64,000 nt of DNA, from the NCBI GenBank assembly GCA_025757985.1, contig CP107210.1, positions 248,001 through 312,000 of the forward strand. The letters run 5' to 3'. Below the pieces are notes generated by a model that ran no database searches, had not been told where the DNA came from, and was given only the letters and a program-made list of their open reading frames with translations. Source of the stretch: Oscillospiraceae bacterium (GTDB taxonomy: Bacteria > Bacillota > Clostridia > Oscillospirales > Ruminococcaceae). The translations under genes and the position numbers were made by a program. Of the stretch, positions 10,706 to 19,416 are shown piece by piece (the stretch's first letter is position 1; the number at the start of each line of letters is the position of its first letter).

Positions 10706-10748
10706 TCCCCTGCAGGGTGTAAAAAACACCCTGCAGGGGAATTTTTTG
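10706..10748 (+). terminator. Strong terminator after SGNH gene
   Basis: TCCCCTGCAGGGTGT / ACACCCTGCAGGGGA 15-bp perfect stem with loop AAAAA, then ATTTTTTG. Confidence 0.93.
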
Positions 10749-10843
10749 TACAGTCGTACGAAAAACACCTCGATATATGTCGAACTTGTACAAAACGAAC
10801 AGGCAACATACGAAAATTTTAGCGGAATATTACACAAAAACCC

Positions 10844-10872
10844 TTGAAATTCCCGCATGAAACATGTAATAT
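10844..10872 (+). promoter_or_regulatory. Promoter of the glycogen operon
   Basis: TTGAAA (10844-10849), 17-bp spacer, TAATAT (10867-10872), 65 bp before glgB, in an AT-rich leader. Confidence 0.72.
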
Positions 10873-10936
10873 AGATACAGAGATCATACAAAGTCGGTGC
10901 ATTGTACCCGGTACAGCACCGCCAAAAGGGGAGATT

Positions 10937-13021
10937 ATGTTGAAACAGCGCAAAGAAACGCCAAAAAGCTCCGATCTGCCCATTTATCTGTTCAAACAGG
11001 GCAACAATCAGGAGGCTTACCGCTACTTTGGCGCCCATCTGTGTGAGCAGAACGGGGAGGCCGGCGTGGTGTTCCGCGTCTGGGCACCGCATGCCAAGGC
11101 CGTTTCCATTGTGGGCGACTTCAACAGCTGGACGCCCGGCGAGCATCCGATGGAGATGGTAACGGACGGCATCTGGGAGCGCTTTGTACCCGGCATCAAG
11201 CAGTTTGATGTTTACAAATACTGCATCACCACCCCGGCGGATGAGCTGGTCTATAAGGCTGATCCGTATGCCTTCCATACCGAGACCCGCCCCTCCAACG
11301 GCAGCAAGGTTTATGACATTGAGGGCTATGAGTGGGGTGATGCCGCCTGGATCAAGGATGAGCAAAAGCGGGATGTGATCAACAGCCCGATGTCCATCTA
11401 TGAGCTGCAGGTCGGCAGCTGGAAGATGAAGGACCCCGAGAACGGCGTCCCGTACAACTATGCCGAGCTGGCCGAGGAGCTGATCCCGTACATCAAGGAG
11501 ATGGGCTACACCCATGTGGAGCTGCTGCCCATCACCGAATATCCGTTTGACGGCAGCTGGGGCTATCAGGTCACGGGCTATTTTGCGCCCACCAGCCGGT
11601 ACGGCACCCCCAAGGATTTCATGACTCTGGTGGATAAGCTGCATCAGGCGGACATCGGCGTCATTCTGGACTGGGTCCCTGCCCACTTCCCGAAGGACGG
11701 CTACGGCCTGTACATGTTTGACGGCGCCCCCTGCTATGAGGACCCCAACCCCCGCCGCGGCGAGCACAAGGAATGGGGCACGATGGTCTTTAACTACGGC
11801 ATGAAGGAGGTCGAAAGCTTCCTGATCTCCAGTGCCATGTTCTGGGTGGATCGCTACCATGTGGACGGTCTGCGCGTGGACGCCGTGGCCAGCATGCTCT
11901 ATCTCGACTACAACCGCAAGGACGGCGAGTGGGAGCAGAATGTCAAGGGCGGCAAGGAAAATCTGGAGGCCATCGCCTTCCTGCAAAAGCTGAATACAGC
12001 CATTCTGGGCCGGTATCCCCATAAAATGATGATTGCCGAGGAATCCACGGCATGGCCGCTGGTCACAAAGCCGGCTGCCGATGGGGGATTGGGCTTCAAC
12101 TTCAAGTGGAACATGGGCTGGATGAACGACATGCTCAGCTACATGAAGACCGACCCGCTCTTCCGCGCGGGCAACCACGGCAAGGTCACCTTCAGCTTCT
12201 TCTATGCCTTCAGCGAGAATTTTGTGCTGCCCATCAGCCATGATGAGGTCGTACACGGCAAGTGCAGCCTTTTGAACAAGATGCCCGGCGATTATGAGGA
12301 AAAGTTCGCAAACCTGCGCACCTTCTTCGGCTATATGATGGCCCACCCCGGCAAGAAGCTGCTCTTTATGGGGCAGGATTTCGGCCAGTTCATCGAGTGG
12401 GACGAGAAAAAGCAGCTGGATTGGATGCTGCTGGGCTATGACAAGCACCGCGAACTGCAGGGCTATGTCAAGGATCTGAACCACTTCTACCGCGAAACGC
12501 CCGCCCTGTGGCAGGTGGATTACAGCTGGGAGGGCTTCCAGTGGATCGTGCCGGATGACAGCAAGCAGAGTGTGATAGCCTTCCTGCGCCGTGATGCGGC
12601 AGGGAAGATGCTCCTTGTTGTCTGCAACTTCAACCCCGTGCTGCGCAAGGATTACCAGATGGGCGTGCCGAACCCCGGCAGCTACAAGGAAATCCTCAAC
12701 TCCGATGACAAGAAGTACGGCGGCTCCGGTGTCACCAACGGCACGGTCAAGAGCGAGAAGGGCCCGATGCACGGCTTTGACCAGCATATTTCGCTGACAC
12801 TGCCGCCGATGTCCACCCTCTACCTCAGTGTACCCGCAGCCCGCAAGCCGCGGACCAAGAAGGCGGATGCTGCTGACAAAAAGGCGGCAGAGCCGACAAA
12901 GCCCGCTGCCAAAAAGGCAACGAAAGCCACTGCAAAGGCCGCTGCCCCTGCAGCACCGGCCAAGACGGAGGCAGCCCCCAAACGCCGGGGACGCCCGCCC
13001 AAAGCCAAAACGACGGTATGA
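10937..13021 (+). CDS. glgB: 1,4-alpha-glucan branching enzyme GlgB with AT-hook tail
   Basis: 694 aa. It creates alpha-1,6 branches in glycogen. CBM48 (about 30-130: VVFRVWAPHAKAVSIVGDFNSW) precedes a GH13 barrel with DWVPAHF, the nucleophile in GLRVDAVAS, the acid/base Glu in AEESTAWP and ISHDEVVHGK. The start has AGGGGAG upstream. The last 60 residues (about 635-694) are not enzyme: a Lys/Ala/Pro-rich, histone-H1-like tail ending in an AT-hook core KRRGRPPK. First gene of glgB-glgC-glgD-glgA. Confidence 0.95.
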   Translation: MLKQRKETPKSSDLPIYLFKQGNNQEAYRYFGAHLCEQNGEAGVVFRVWAPHAKAVSIVGDFNSWTPGEHPMEMVTDGIWERFVPGIKQFDVYKYCITTPADELVYKADPYAFHTETRPSNGSKVYDIEGYEWGDAAWIKDEQKRDVINSPMSIYELQVGSWKMKDPENGVPYNYAELAEELIPYIKEMGYTHVELLPITEYPFDGSWGYQVTGYFAPTSRYGTPKDFMTLVDKLHQADIGVILDWVPAHFPKDGYGLYMFDGAPCYEDPNPRRGEHKEWGTMVFNYGMKEVESFLISSAMFWVDRYHVDGLRVDAVASMLYLDYNRKDGEWEQNVKGGKENLEAIAFLQKLNTAILGRYPHKMMIAEESTAWPLVTKPAADGGLGFNFKWNMGWMNDMLSYMKTDPLFRAGNHGKVTFSFFYAFSENFVLPISHDEVVHGKCSLLNKMPGDYEEKFANLRTFFGYMMAHPGKKLLFMGQDFGQFIEWDEKKQLDWMLLGYDKHRELQGYVKDLNHFYRETPALWQVDYSWEGFQWIVPDDSKQSVIAFLRRDAAGKMLLVVCNFNPVLRKDYQMGVPNPGSYKEILNSDDKKYGGSGVTNGTVKSEKGPMHGFDQHISLTLPPMSTLYLSVPAARKPRTKKADAADKKAAEPTKPAAKKATKATAKAAAPAAPAKTEAAPKRRGRPPKAKTTV

Positions 13022-13158
13022 CCGCCTTTGGATAAAAAGCATCACCGCAAAATCCCTGCCCTGCGGGCATAAGCATCGCAGCAGGCGGCAGCCGAGAGTA
13101 TGCGGTAATGTCATAAAGTTAAAAACGGCATACGCCGAAATTTAAGGGGAGAAATCTT

Positions 13159-14382
13159 ATGGCTAAAGAAATGATCGCAATGATCCTGGCAGGCGGCCAA
13201 GGCTCACGCCTTTATGCGCTGACCCAAAAGCTCGCCAAGCCGGCCGTTCCGTTTGGCGGAAAATATCGTATCATCGATTTCCCGCTCTCCAACTGTGTCA
13301 ACTCCGACATTGATACCGTTGGTATTCTGACCCAGTATCAGCCGCTTGTCCTGAATGAGTATATCGGCAACGGCCAGCCTTGGGACCTGGACCGTCTGCA
13401 CGGCGGCGTACATGTCCTGCCGCCCTACCAGCAGGCCAGCGGCTCTGACTGGTACAAGGGCACCGCCAACGCCATCTATCAGAACCTGTCCTTCATTGAC
13501 CGCTATGATCCCAAGTATGTCATCATCCTGTCCGGCGACCAGATCTGCAAGCAGGATTACTCTGACTTCCTGCGCTTCCACAAAGAAAAGAACGCAGAAT
13601 TCTCCGTTGCCGTTATGGAGGTGCCATGGAGCGAGGCTTCCCGCTTCGGCCTGATGGTCACTGACGAGGACGACCGCATCAACGAATTCCAGGAGAAGCC
13701 GAAGAACCCGAAGTCCAATCTGGCTTCCATGGGTATCTACATCTTCAACTGGGATATCCTGAAGAAGTACCTGACCGAGGATGAGGCTGACCCCAACTCC
13801 GAGAACGATTTCGGCAAGAATGTCATTCCCAACCTGCTGAAGGACGGCCGCCGTATGTACGCCTACCACTTCAGCGGCTACTGGAAGGATGTCGGCACCA
13901 TCGGCAGCCTGTGGCAGGCCAACATGGAGGTGCTGGACCCCAAGCATTCCGGCATCAACCTGTTCGATGAAAACTGGAAGATCTATTCCCGCAACACCGG
14001 TCGTCCCTGCCAGCAGATCGGCAGTGACGCCACCATCGTCAACTCCATGGTATCCGAGGGCTGCAAGGTCAACGGCACGGTCAATAACTCCATCCTGTTC
14101 CCCGGCGCCGTTGTGGAAAAGGGTGCCACCGTGGAGGCAGCCGTTGTTATGGGCGGCACTGTCATCAAGGCGGGTGCATCCGTCAAGCACTGCATTGTGG
14201 CGGAGAATGTCACGATCGAGGAGGGCGCCACCGTCGGTGCCATGCCGGAGGGCGGCCTGAACATTGCCGAGCCCGGTGATGTGGCTACCGTTGGTTCCGG
14301 CGTTGTCATCGGCAAGGGTGCAACGGTCGGCCCCAAGGCAATGGTTTCCAGCGATGTAAAGGATGGTGAGGAACAATGGTAA
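13159..14382 (+). CDS. glgC: Glucose-1-phosphate adenylyltransferase catalytic subunit
   Basis: 407 aa. It makes ADP-glucose from glucose-1-phosphate and ATP, the committed step of glycogen synthesis. The N-terminal nucleotidyltransferase has the intact glycine-rich loop LAGGQGSRLYALT and KPAVPFGGKYRIIDFPLSNC. The C-terminal third is a left-handed beta-helix of hexapeptide repeats (about 290-385). GGGGAG precedes the ATG. Its stop overlaps the start of glgD by 7 bases, and in Firmicutes GlgC and GlgD form a heterotetramer. Confidence 0.96.
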   Translation: MAKEMIAMILAGGQGSRLYALTQKLAKPAVPFGGKYRIIDFPLSNCVNSDIDTVGILTQYQPLVLNEYIGNGQPWDLDRLHGGVHVLPPYQQASGSDWYKGTANAIYQNLSFIDRYDPKYVIILSGDQICKQDYSDFLRFHKEKNAEFSVAVMEVPWSEASRFGLMVTDEDDRINEFQEKPKNPKSNLASMGIYIFNWDILKKYLTEDEADPNSENDFGKNVIPNLLKDGRRMYAYHFSGYWKDVGTIGSLWQANMEVLDPKHSGINLFDENWKIYSRNTGRPCQQIGSDATIVNSMVSEGCKVNGTVNNSILFPGAVVEKGATVEAAVVMGGTVIKAGASVKHCIVAENVTIEEGATVGAMPEGGLNIAEPGDVATVGSGVVIGKGATVGPKAMVSSDVKDGEEQW

Positions 14383-15500
14383 ACAGCAATGTAAACGCTC
14401 TTGGCGTCATTTTCGCCAACACCTATGATAACCTCGTTCCCGAACTGGTGGCGGAGCGCTCGATGGCCTCCATCCCCTTCGGCGGACGCTACCGCCTGAT
14501 TGACTTCACGCTGTCCAGCATGGCCAACGCCGGCATCGACAATGTGTCTGTCATCGTGCGTAAAAACTACCACTCCCTGATGGATCACCTCGGCGCAGGC
14601 CGTGAGTGGGACCTGACCCGCAAGCGCGGCGGCCTGAACATTGTGCCTCCCTTTGCAGAGCGCAGCGTCAAGCTGTACTCCGGCCGTGTGGACGCTCTCG
14701 AAAGCATCCTGAACTGGCTCGAGGATCAGAAGGAGCGCTATGTCATCCTGTCCGACTCCTACATTGCCATGAACTTTGACTTCGGCAAGCTGGTGGATGC
14801 CCATGTCAAGTCCGGCGCTGATGTCACGATGGTCTACAACCGCGCCCCCATCCCCGAGGGTGCCCGCAGTGATAACTACACCATCCGCACCGATGAGAAC
14901 GGCCGTGTGACCGAGATTCTCTCCAATGACTACCGCATGGGTGAGCAGAACCTCGCCATGAACATCTATGTCATTGAGCGCGAGAGCCTGATCCACCTGA
15001 TCCACGATGCCTCTGTCCGCGGTCTGGTCTACTTTGAGCGCGACATTCTGGCCCGCAACCTCAAGTTGCTGAATGTCCAGTCCTATGAGTTTGACGGCTA
15101 TGCGGCCCGCATCTCCGACATGAAGAGCTATTTCGATGAGAATATGCGCCTGCTGCAGGACGGCAGCATGAACGCACTGTTCGGACCGGCCCCCATCTAC
15201 ACCAAGATTCGTGACGATAACCCGACCCGTTATCTGCAGGGCAGCTCCGTCAAGAACAGCCTGCTGGCGGACGGCTGCGTTATCGAGGGCACCGTGGAGA
15301 ACAGCGTGCTGTTCCGCGGCTGCAAGATCAAGAAGGGCGCTGTCGTCAAGAACTGCGTGCTGATGCAGGATACCGTGGTCGAGCCCAACGCCAATGTTGA
15401 GTATGTCGTGACCGACAAGAATGTCCACATCACGGAGGACAAGAAGCTTGCCGGCACCGACACCTTCCCGGTATTTATTGCTAAGAACCACAGCGTATAA
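14376..15500 (+). CDS. glgD: Glucose-1-phosphate adenylyltransferase regulatory subunit GlgD
   Basis: 374 aa GlgC paralogue. The glycine-rich ATP loop of GlgC is replaced by GVIFANTYDNLVPEL, so it is probably not catalytic by itself. In Firmicutes GlgD stimulates GlgC in a mixed tetramer. It keeps SIPFGGRYRLIDFTLSSM and a C-terminal beta-helix. The start codon lies inside the glgC end (ATGGTAA), giving tight translational coupling. Confidence 0.95.
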   Translation: MVNSNVNALGVIFANTYDNLVPELVAERSMASIPFGGRYRLIDFTLSSMANAGIDNVSVIVRKNYHSLMDHLGAGREWDLTRKRGGLNIVPPFAERSVKLYSGRVDALESILNWLEDQKERYVILSDSYIAMNFDFGKLVDAHVKSGADVTMVYNRAPIPEGARSDNYTIRTDENGRVTEILSNDYRMGEQNLAMNIYVIERESLIHLIHDASVRGLVYFERDILARNLKLLNVQSYEFDGYAARISDMKSYFDENMRLLQDGSMNALFGPAPIYTKIRDDNPTRYLQGSSVKNSLLADGCVIEGTVENSVLFRGCKIKKGAVVKNCVLMQDTVVEPNANVEYVVTDKNVHITEDKKLAGTDTFPVFIAKNHSV

Positions 15501-15662
15501 CCGGTACGCCATCCGCACCGGCGGTCCGCCGCCGGTGTTGGGGGAAAAATAACGCTCATAGAGGTCGAACTCCCTCTCCCCGGAGCCGGCTTTGATGAGA
15601 GGGCGGGGGAGAGCAGAAGATTTCCCCCGCCCTCATTTTGTGAAATTCGCACGGAGGTGCTT

Positions 15663-17081
15663 ATGAAAATTCTGTATGCAGCCAGCGAGGCTGCCCCGTT
15701 TGCCAAGTCCGGCGGTCTGGCCGATGTTGCGGGCGCTCTGCCCAAGGCACTGGTCCGCGATGGCATTGACGCCCGCGTGGTTATGCCGCTGTACGGTGAT
15801 CTGAAATTCAAGGATACGCTGACCTATGTCACCAACTTCAGCGTGCCGGTGGGCTGGCGCAGCCAGTACTGCGGTCTGTTCAAGGCCGAGCGCGACGGCG
15901 TGGTCTACTACTTCATTGATAATGAGTATTACTTCAAGCGCAGCGGCCTCTACGGCTTCTACGATGACGGCGAGCGCTTCGCCTTCTTCTCCCGCGCCAT
16001 CCTCGAAATGCTGTTCTACACCGATTTCGAGCCGGACATCATCAACTGCAACGACTGGCAGACCGCGCTGACCCCGGTTTATCTCAACCTGTACTACCGC
16101 CATCTGGACAAGTTCAGCCGCATCAAGACGGTCTTTACCATCCACAACATCGCCTATCAGGGCAAGTATGGTCTGGATATTCTGGAGGATACCTGCGGCA
16201 TCGGTGCCCGCGACGCCCATGTGGTCGAGTATGACGGCTGCGCCAACTTCATGAAGGGCGCGATCGAGTGTGCCGACAAGGTGACAACCGTCAGCCCCAC
16301 CTACGCACAGGAAATTCTGGATCCGTGGTTCAGCCATGGTCTGGACGGCCTGCTGCGCCAGAAGCAGTATAAGCTGTGCGGCATCCTCAACGGTATTGAT
16401 GTGGATGTTTTCAACCCCGCGACCGATCCCGACATCGCCAAAAACTACGATGCCGAGACCTTCCAGGATGGAAAGGCAGCCTGCAAGGCCTACCTGCAGG
16501 ACGAGTTTGGGCTGCATAAGGACGGCAGCCCGGTCATGGCCATGGTTACCCGTCTGGTTGGCCACAAGGGTGTGGATCTGGTTCAGGCCATTGCAGAGGG
16601 CCTGCTGCAGCAGGGCATCGAGCTGGTGGTCCTCGGCTCCGGCGAAGCCCAGTACGAGAACTTCTTCAATGAACTGTGCGCCCGCAATCCGGGCCGTGTC
16701 GGTGTCTACATCGGCTTCAACGCCAAGCTGGCGCAGGAAATCTACGCCGGCGCAGATATGTTCCTGATGCCGTCCCGCTCCGAGCCCTGCGGTCTGGCGC
16801 AGATGGTCTCCTGCCGTTACGGCACGATTCCCATCATCCGCGAGACAGGCGGCCTGAAGGACTCCATCCGCGACTCCGGCGATGGCTACGGCAACGGCTT
16901 CACCTTTGCCAACTATAACGCCCACGAGTTGTATGAAGCCTGCTGGCGTGCCAAGGAGGGCTACTGGCAGAAGGATGGCTGGCCCGTGCTGGTCAAGCGC
17001 GCAATGGAGTGCGATTTCAGCTGGTCCAACTCCGCCAAGAGCTACGAAGGCCTGTACAACGAGGTCGTAAATCTCTGGTAA
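15663..17081 (+). CDS. glgA: Glycogen synthase (ADP-glucose, GT5)
   Basis: 472 aa. It extends alpha-1,4-glucan from ADP-glucose. N-terminal AKSGGLADVAGALPKAL contains the K-x-G-G ADP-binding loop, and C-terminal SRSEPCGLAQMVSCRYGTIPIIRETGGL carries the catalytic Glu region of GT-B enzymes. The ATG at 15663 follows GGAGG by 5 bases; an in-frame GTG at 15657 is inside the ribosome site. A 162-bp gap from glgD contains a GC-rich hairpin (CACCGGCGG / CCGCCGGTG near 15518-15539), but no promoter was recognised. Last gene of the operon. Confidence 0.96.
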   Translation: MKILYAASEAAPFAKSGGLADVAGALPKALVRDGIDARVVMPLYGDLKFKDTLTYVTNFSVPVGWRSQYCGLFKAERDGVVYYFIDNEYYFKRSGLYGFYDDGERFAFFSRAILEMLFYTDFEPDIINCNDWQTALTPVYLNLYYRHLDKFSRIKTVFTIHNIAYQGKYGLDILEDTCGIGARDAHVVEYDGCANFMKGAIECADKVTTVSPTYAQEILDPWFSHGLDGLLRQKQYKLCGILNGIDVDVFNPATDPDIAKNYDAETFQDGKAACKAYLQDEFGLHKDGSPVMAMVTRLVGHKGVDLVQAIAEGLLQQGIELVVLGSGEAQYENFFNELCARNPGRVGVYIGFNAKLAQEIYAGADMFLMPSRSEPCGLAQMVSCRYGTIPIIRETGGLKDSIRDSGDGYGNGFTFANYNAHELYEACWRAKEGYWQKDGWPVLVKRAMECDFSWSNSAKSYEGLYNEVVNLW

Positions 17082-17095
17082 TCTGCAAATAAAAT

Positions 17096-17131
17096 GCGGT
17101 CGTCTGTCAAAAAGCAGACGGCCGCTTTTTT
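17096..17131 (+). terminator. Terminator of the glycogen operon
   Basis: GCGGTCGTCTG / CAGACGGCCGC stem followed by TTTTTT. Confidence 0.9.
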
Positions 17132-17166
17132 GCGGGAAAAATATCACTTTTTTTGCGAAAAAACGC

Positions 17167-17195
17167 TTGACATTTACCGGGCGTTTGGCTATAAT
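17167..17195 (+). promoter_or_regulatory. tRNA-Leu promoter
   Basis: Consensus TTGACA (17167-17172), 17-bp spacer, TATAAT (17190-17195), 43 bp before the tRNA. Confidence 0.9.
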
Positions 17196-17238
17196 AATAC
17201 CTGTCGTCAGGCCAACGGCCAAGACGAAAACAAAATAT

Positions 17239-17325
17239 GCGGATGTGGCGGAACTGGCAGACGCGCTAGATTCAGGTTCTAGTTCCCTTAAAAGAGTGTG
17301 GGTTCAAATCCCTTCATCCGCACCA
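17239..17325 (+). tRNA. tRNA-Leu (anticodon CAG)
   Basis: 87 nt class II tRNA with encoded CCA. Acceptor arms GCGGATG / CATCCGC, discriminator A and CCA at 17322-17325. Anticodon stem CTAGA / TCTAG with loop TTCAGGT places CAG at 17273-17275, reading CUG codons, which are abundant in the neighbouring genes. The variable arm (around CCCTTAAAAGAGTGTGG) and GGTTCAAATCC T-loop are normal. A common phage integration target, but no duplicated 3' end was found in the window. Confidence 0.96.
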
Positions 17326-17334
17326 AACGAGAGC

Positions 17335-17383
17335 AAAACGAACACAAGACAACCGTTAAAATGGTCGGTAATGTGTTCGTTTT
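17335..17383 (+). terminator. Terminator after tRNA-Leu
   Basis: AAAACGAACACA (17335-17346) pairs with TGTGTTCGTTTT (17372-17383), followed by TTGTTTTG. Confidence 0.75.
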
Positions 17384-17415
17384 GTTTTGTTCTATTCCCT
17401 CACTGACTCATTGAC

Positions 17416-17475
17416 AACAAAAAGAGGGGCAATCGCAACAGGTGGAAAAGCTGCGATTGCCCCTCTTTTTTTGTT
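17416..17475. terminator. Bidirectional terminator
   Basis: A 22-bp inverted repeat, AACAAAAAGAGGGGCAATCG(CA) with its exact complement ending in TTTTTTTGTT, around a short loop. Strong in both directions. It marks the border between host chromosome and the accessory strip. Confidence 0.88.
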
Positions 17476-17589
17476 GTATAAATTGTGAAATTTTTGCGTT
17501 AGAATATACCGTTTCCACGCCAAATTCTACCATATTCCTTACAAACCCGTGAGGATTTGATAGAATACGACGTAAAGGAGATAGGTTCT

Positions 17590-17844
17590 ATGATTAGAAT
17601 TTTACTGTCCACCCGCCTTGGCGAAAGGAAGTGGACGCAAGCGGATCTCGTCCGAGAGACAGGAATCAGGGCTTCTACTATCAACGACCTGTACCACGAA
17701 ATGACGGACCGGGTCAGTCTGGAGCAGCTCGACCAGATATGCAAAGCGCTGGACTGTGACATCAACGAGATTCTTGTGCGCGAGGAAAAGATAGACGAAC
17801 GCACACGGCAGCGAATGGGCCCCGCCCCGGAGCGCCGCAAATAA
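17590..17844 (+). CDS. Cro/CI-type HTH regulator
   Basis: 84 aa, essentially one helix-turn-helix domain: LGERKWTQADLVRETGIRASTINDLYHEMTDRVSLEQLDQICKALDCDINEILV is the XRE/Cro pattern. AAAGGAGAT sits 6 bases before the ATG at 17590; an earlier in-frame ATG (17557) lacks a site. It faces away from the divergent switch at 18116-18215 and converges with the HTH gene 17888-18097. Probably regulates genes of the accessory strip or prophage. Confidence 0.85.
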   Translation: MIRILLSTRLGERKWTQADLVRETGIRASTINDLYHEMTDRVSLEQLDQICKALDCDINEILVREEKIDERTRQRMGPAPERRK

Positions 17845-17887
17845 TCCTATCCCTTGCCCGGACTGCCATGCGGTTCGGGCTTTTCCT

Positions 17888-18097
17888 TTACACCTCGGTT
17901 CCGTCTGAAAAGCGGAATTTCAGTACCAGTTCCGCGCCGAGAGCGGATGCGATGCTTTCTAATTCCTCGTACTTGAACTTTCCTGTTTTCACACGCTGGT
18001 TGAATGCCTGCGGCGTCGTGCCTATCTTGCGGGCAAGCTCAGCCTCTGACATTTTGGCTACTGCCTCGCCCATTCTGATTTTTGTGGAGAAATCCAT
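17888..18097 (-). CDS. Small HTH repressor (CI-like)
   Basis: 69 aa single HTH domain: GEAVAKMSEAELARKIGTTPQAFNQRVKTGKFKYEELESIASALGAELVLKF. GAGGTG precedes the ATG. It is transcribed from the leftward promoter of a divergent pair, and that promoter's spacer contains an operator-like dyad also present in the opposite promoter. The layout of repressor, operators and opposing promoter is that of a lysogeny-type or addiction-type switch, so this is most likely the repressor that acts on it. Confidence 0.8.
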   Translation of the reverse strand: MDFSTKIRMGEAVAKMSEAELARKIGTTPQAFNQRVKTGKFKYEELESIASALGAELVLKFRFSDGTEV

Positions 18098-18115
18098 AGT
18101 TATCACCTCGCTATC

Positions 18116-18215
18116 ATTATATAGGAAAACCTTTACCGCGTCAAGGGAAATATTTAAAAAATAAAGGAAAATCTTAAAGAAAACCCTTGACAATATAAAG
18201 GAAATCCTGTATAAT
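18116..18215. promoter_or_regulatory. Divergent promoter pair with three operator-like dyads
   Basis: Leftward promoter: TTGACG (18139-18144) and TATAAT (18116-18121), 17-bp spacer. Rightward promoter: TTGACA (18187-18192) and TATAAT (18210-18215), 17-bp spacer. Dyads AGGAAAACCT (18123-18132) and AGGAAATCCT (18199-18208) lie inside the two spacers, with a third related site AGGAAAATCT (18165-18174) between. One repressor could shut both promoters. Confidence 0.85.
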
Positions 18216-18242
18216 AAAGATGTTGAAAGGAGGTGAGACAAC

Positions 18243-18377
18243 ATGGACAAGCCCGAAACAAAAGAAGCCCTGAAAAAGCTTCTGGAAATCTTGGTCGAAC
18301 ATCCCGAACTGGCAGAACGGATCACGATCACGATAAAGCCCAGCAAGCTGATTCAGGGCAAGCCCACGGAACAGTAA
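18243..18377 (+). CDS. Small hypothetical protein (44 aa)
   Basis: First gene on the rightward arm of the switch, with AAAGGAGGTGAGACAAC before the ATG. The product is highly charged and probably helical (ETKEALKKLLEILVEHPELAERITITIKPSK). No family recognised. Position in a lambda-like switch would suit a Cro/antirepressor-like or leader protein, but it shows no HTH. Confidence 0.7.
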   Translation: MDKPETKEALKKLLEILVEHPELAERITITIKPSKLIQGKPTEQ

Positions 18378-18466
18378 TTCCGTAGAAGAGGGGCGGCGGA
18401 TGGAGCCGCCGCCCCCACTTCTTTGATTATACACACGTATAGCCGATAAAGCAAGGAGAAAATGAT

Positions 18467-18697
18467 ATGAATAAGATTCGCAGAAAGAATTTGCAGACCA
18501 TCATTGACCGGCTGGAGGACATCAAGGCCGACCTCGAAGAAATCACCTACGAGGAAGAAGAATACCGCGACAATATCCCCGAAAACCTCCAGAGCAGCGA
18601 AAAGTACGAACGCGCTGATGAAGCGTGTGACAATCTGAACGATGCCGCCGACACGCTCAACGAGGTAATCGACAGCATCACGACCGCAATGGAATAA
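18467..18697 (+). CDS. Hypothetical acidic helical protein
   Basis: 76 aa. AAGGAG precedes the ATG. Rich in Glu/Asp with heptad-like spacing (IIDRLEDIKADLEEITYEEEEYRDNIPENLQSSEKYERADEACDNLNDAADTLNEVIDSI), so probably a two-helix coiled coil. Proteins of this look are common on Clostridial phages and conjugative elements; function unknown. About 90 bp after the 44-aa gene and likely in the same transcript. Confidence 0.72.
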   Translation: MNKIRRKNLQTIIDRLEDIKADLEEITYEEEEYRDNIPENLQSSEKYERADEACDNLNDAADTLNEVIDSITTAME

Positions 18698-18823
18698 AAA
18701 AGAGTGGCCGCCCCGCTAAGAACGCCACTCCGCACCGCAAATCAATAACGGCGAGCCGGGAGCCTTACCCCGGCCGCCCTCTATTTTATCAGAGTAAGGC
18801 AGAAAAGACAAGAGGGAAACAAA

Positions 18824-19402
18824 ATGAAGTACATCGATATCAACCAGAAATTCACCGCTAAAGTCGCCGAGTATATCGCAAAGGGCTACACCATCAACAC
18901 CGCCACGATGAGCGGCAGTCAGGGCGAGGTTGCCCATGTTGATTTGACGGACGGCAAGCAGGTTGTCCGCGTCCTGCTGGACAGCTTCACCGAGTACGAC
19001 AGCTTCAACAGCCTGTCCGGTCTGGAAATCGTTGTCGGCACTCCCGCAGACAAGGTCGTTCCCTACGACACCGTCCGCTACAATACTATCTGGAACAACC
19101 GACTTGAGGTCATCGAGAGTGAGCGCTTCTACGAAATCGGCTCCAGCAAGCGCCGCGGTAACACATTCTACGGCACGAAAGCAGAGGCAGAACAGGCCGA
19201 AGCCCTCAGCGTGGAACGCTACAAGGCAAAGAGCGAGACCAGCCCCTACATCGATCTGACTGACCGCTACCTCCCTCTGGCGGTCAGCATCGTCAAAAAG
19301 CGCACAGGCTGCACCCGCGTCCAGAAAGCCAATGTCCGCATCCACAAGGACAGCAAGGGCTATATCGTCAGCTATCGCAATGAACTTTACCGTCTGCACT
19401 AA
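18824..19402 (+). CDS. Hypothetical protein preceding the amidoligase
   Basis: 192 aa soluble protein with GAGGG before the ATG. No catalytic motif recognised; it has alternating beta-like segments and a basic C-terminal third (KKRTGCTRVQKANVRIHKDSKGYIVSYRNELYRL). The stop is 14 bp before the amidoligase start, so it is co-expressed with it. Possibly the partner or substrate protein of the ligase; this is position-based only. Confidence 0.72.
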   Translation: MKYIDINQKFTAKVAEYIAKGYTINTATMSGSQGEVAHVDLTDGKQVVRVLLDSFTEYDSFNSLSGLEIVVGTPADKVVPYDTVRYNTIWNNRLEVIESERFYEIGSSKRRGNTFYGTKAEAEQAEALSVERYKAKSETSPYIDLTDRYLPLAVSIVKKRTGCTRVQKANVRIHKDSKGYIVSYRNELYRLH

Positions 19403-19416
19403 GGGAGGCCACCACA

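Noticed and set aside
9578..13114. 1178-codon open frame on the minus strand across glgB and the SGNH gene
   Set aside because: Shadow of two well-recognised plus-strand genes in high-GC DNA; crosses a terminator and promoter and has no family motif.
17239..17325. tRNA-Leu as the proven phage attachment site
   Set aside because: No duplicated tRNA end or integrase next to it; the integrase is at 58850-59917 and the other prophage end lies outside the window.
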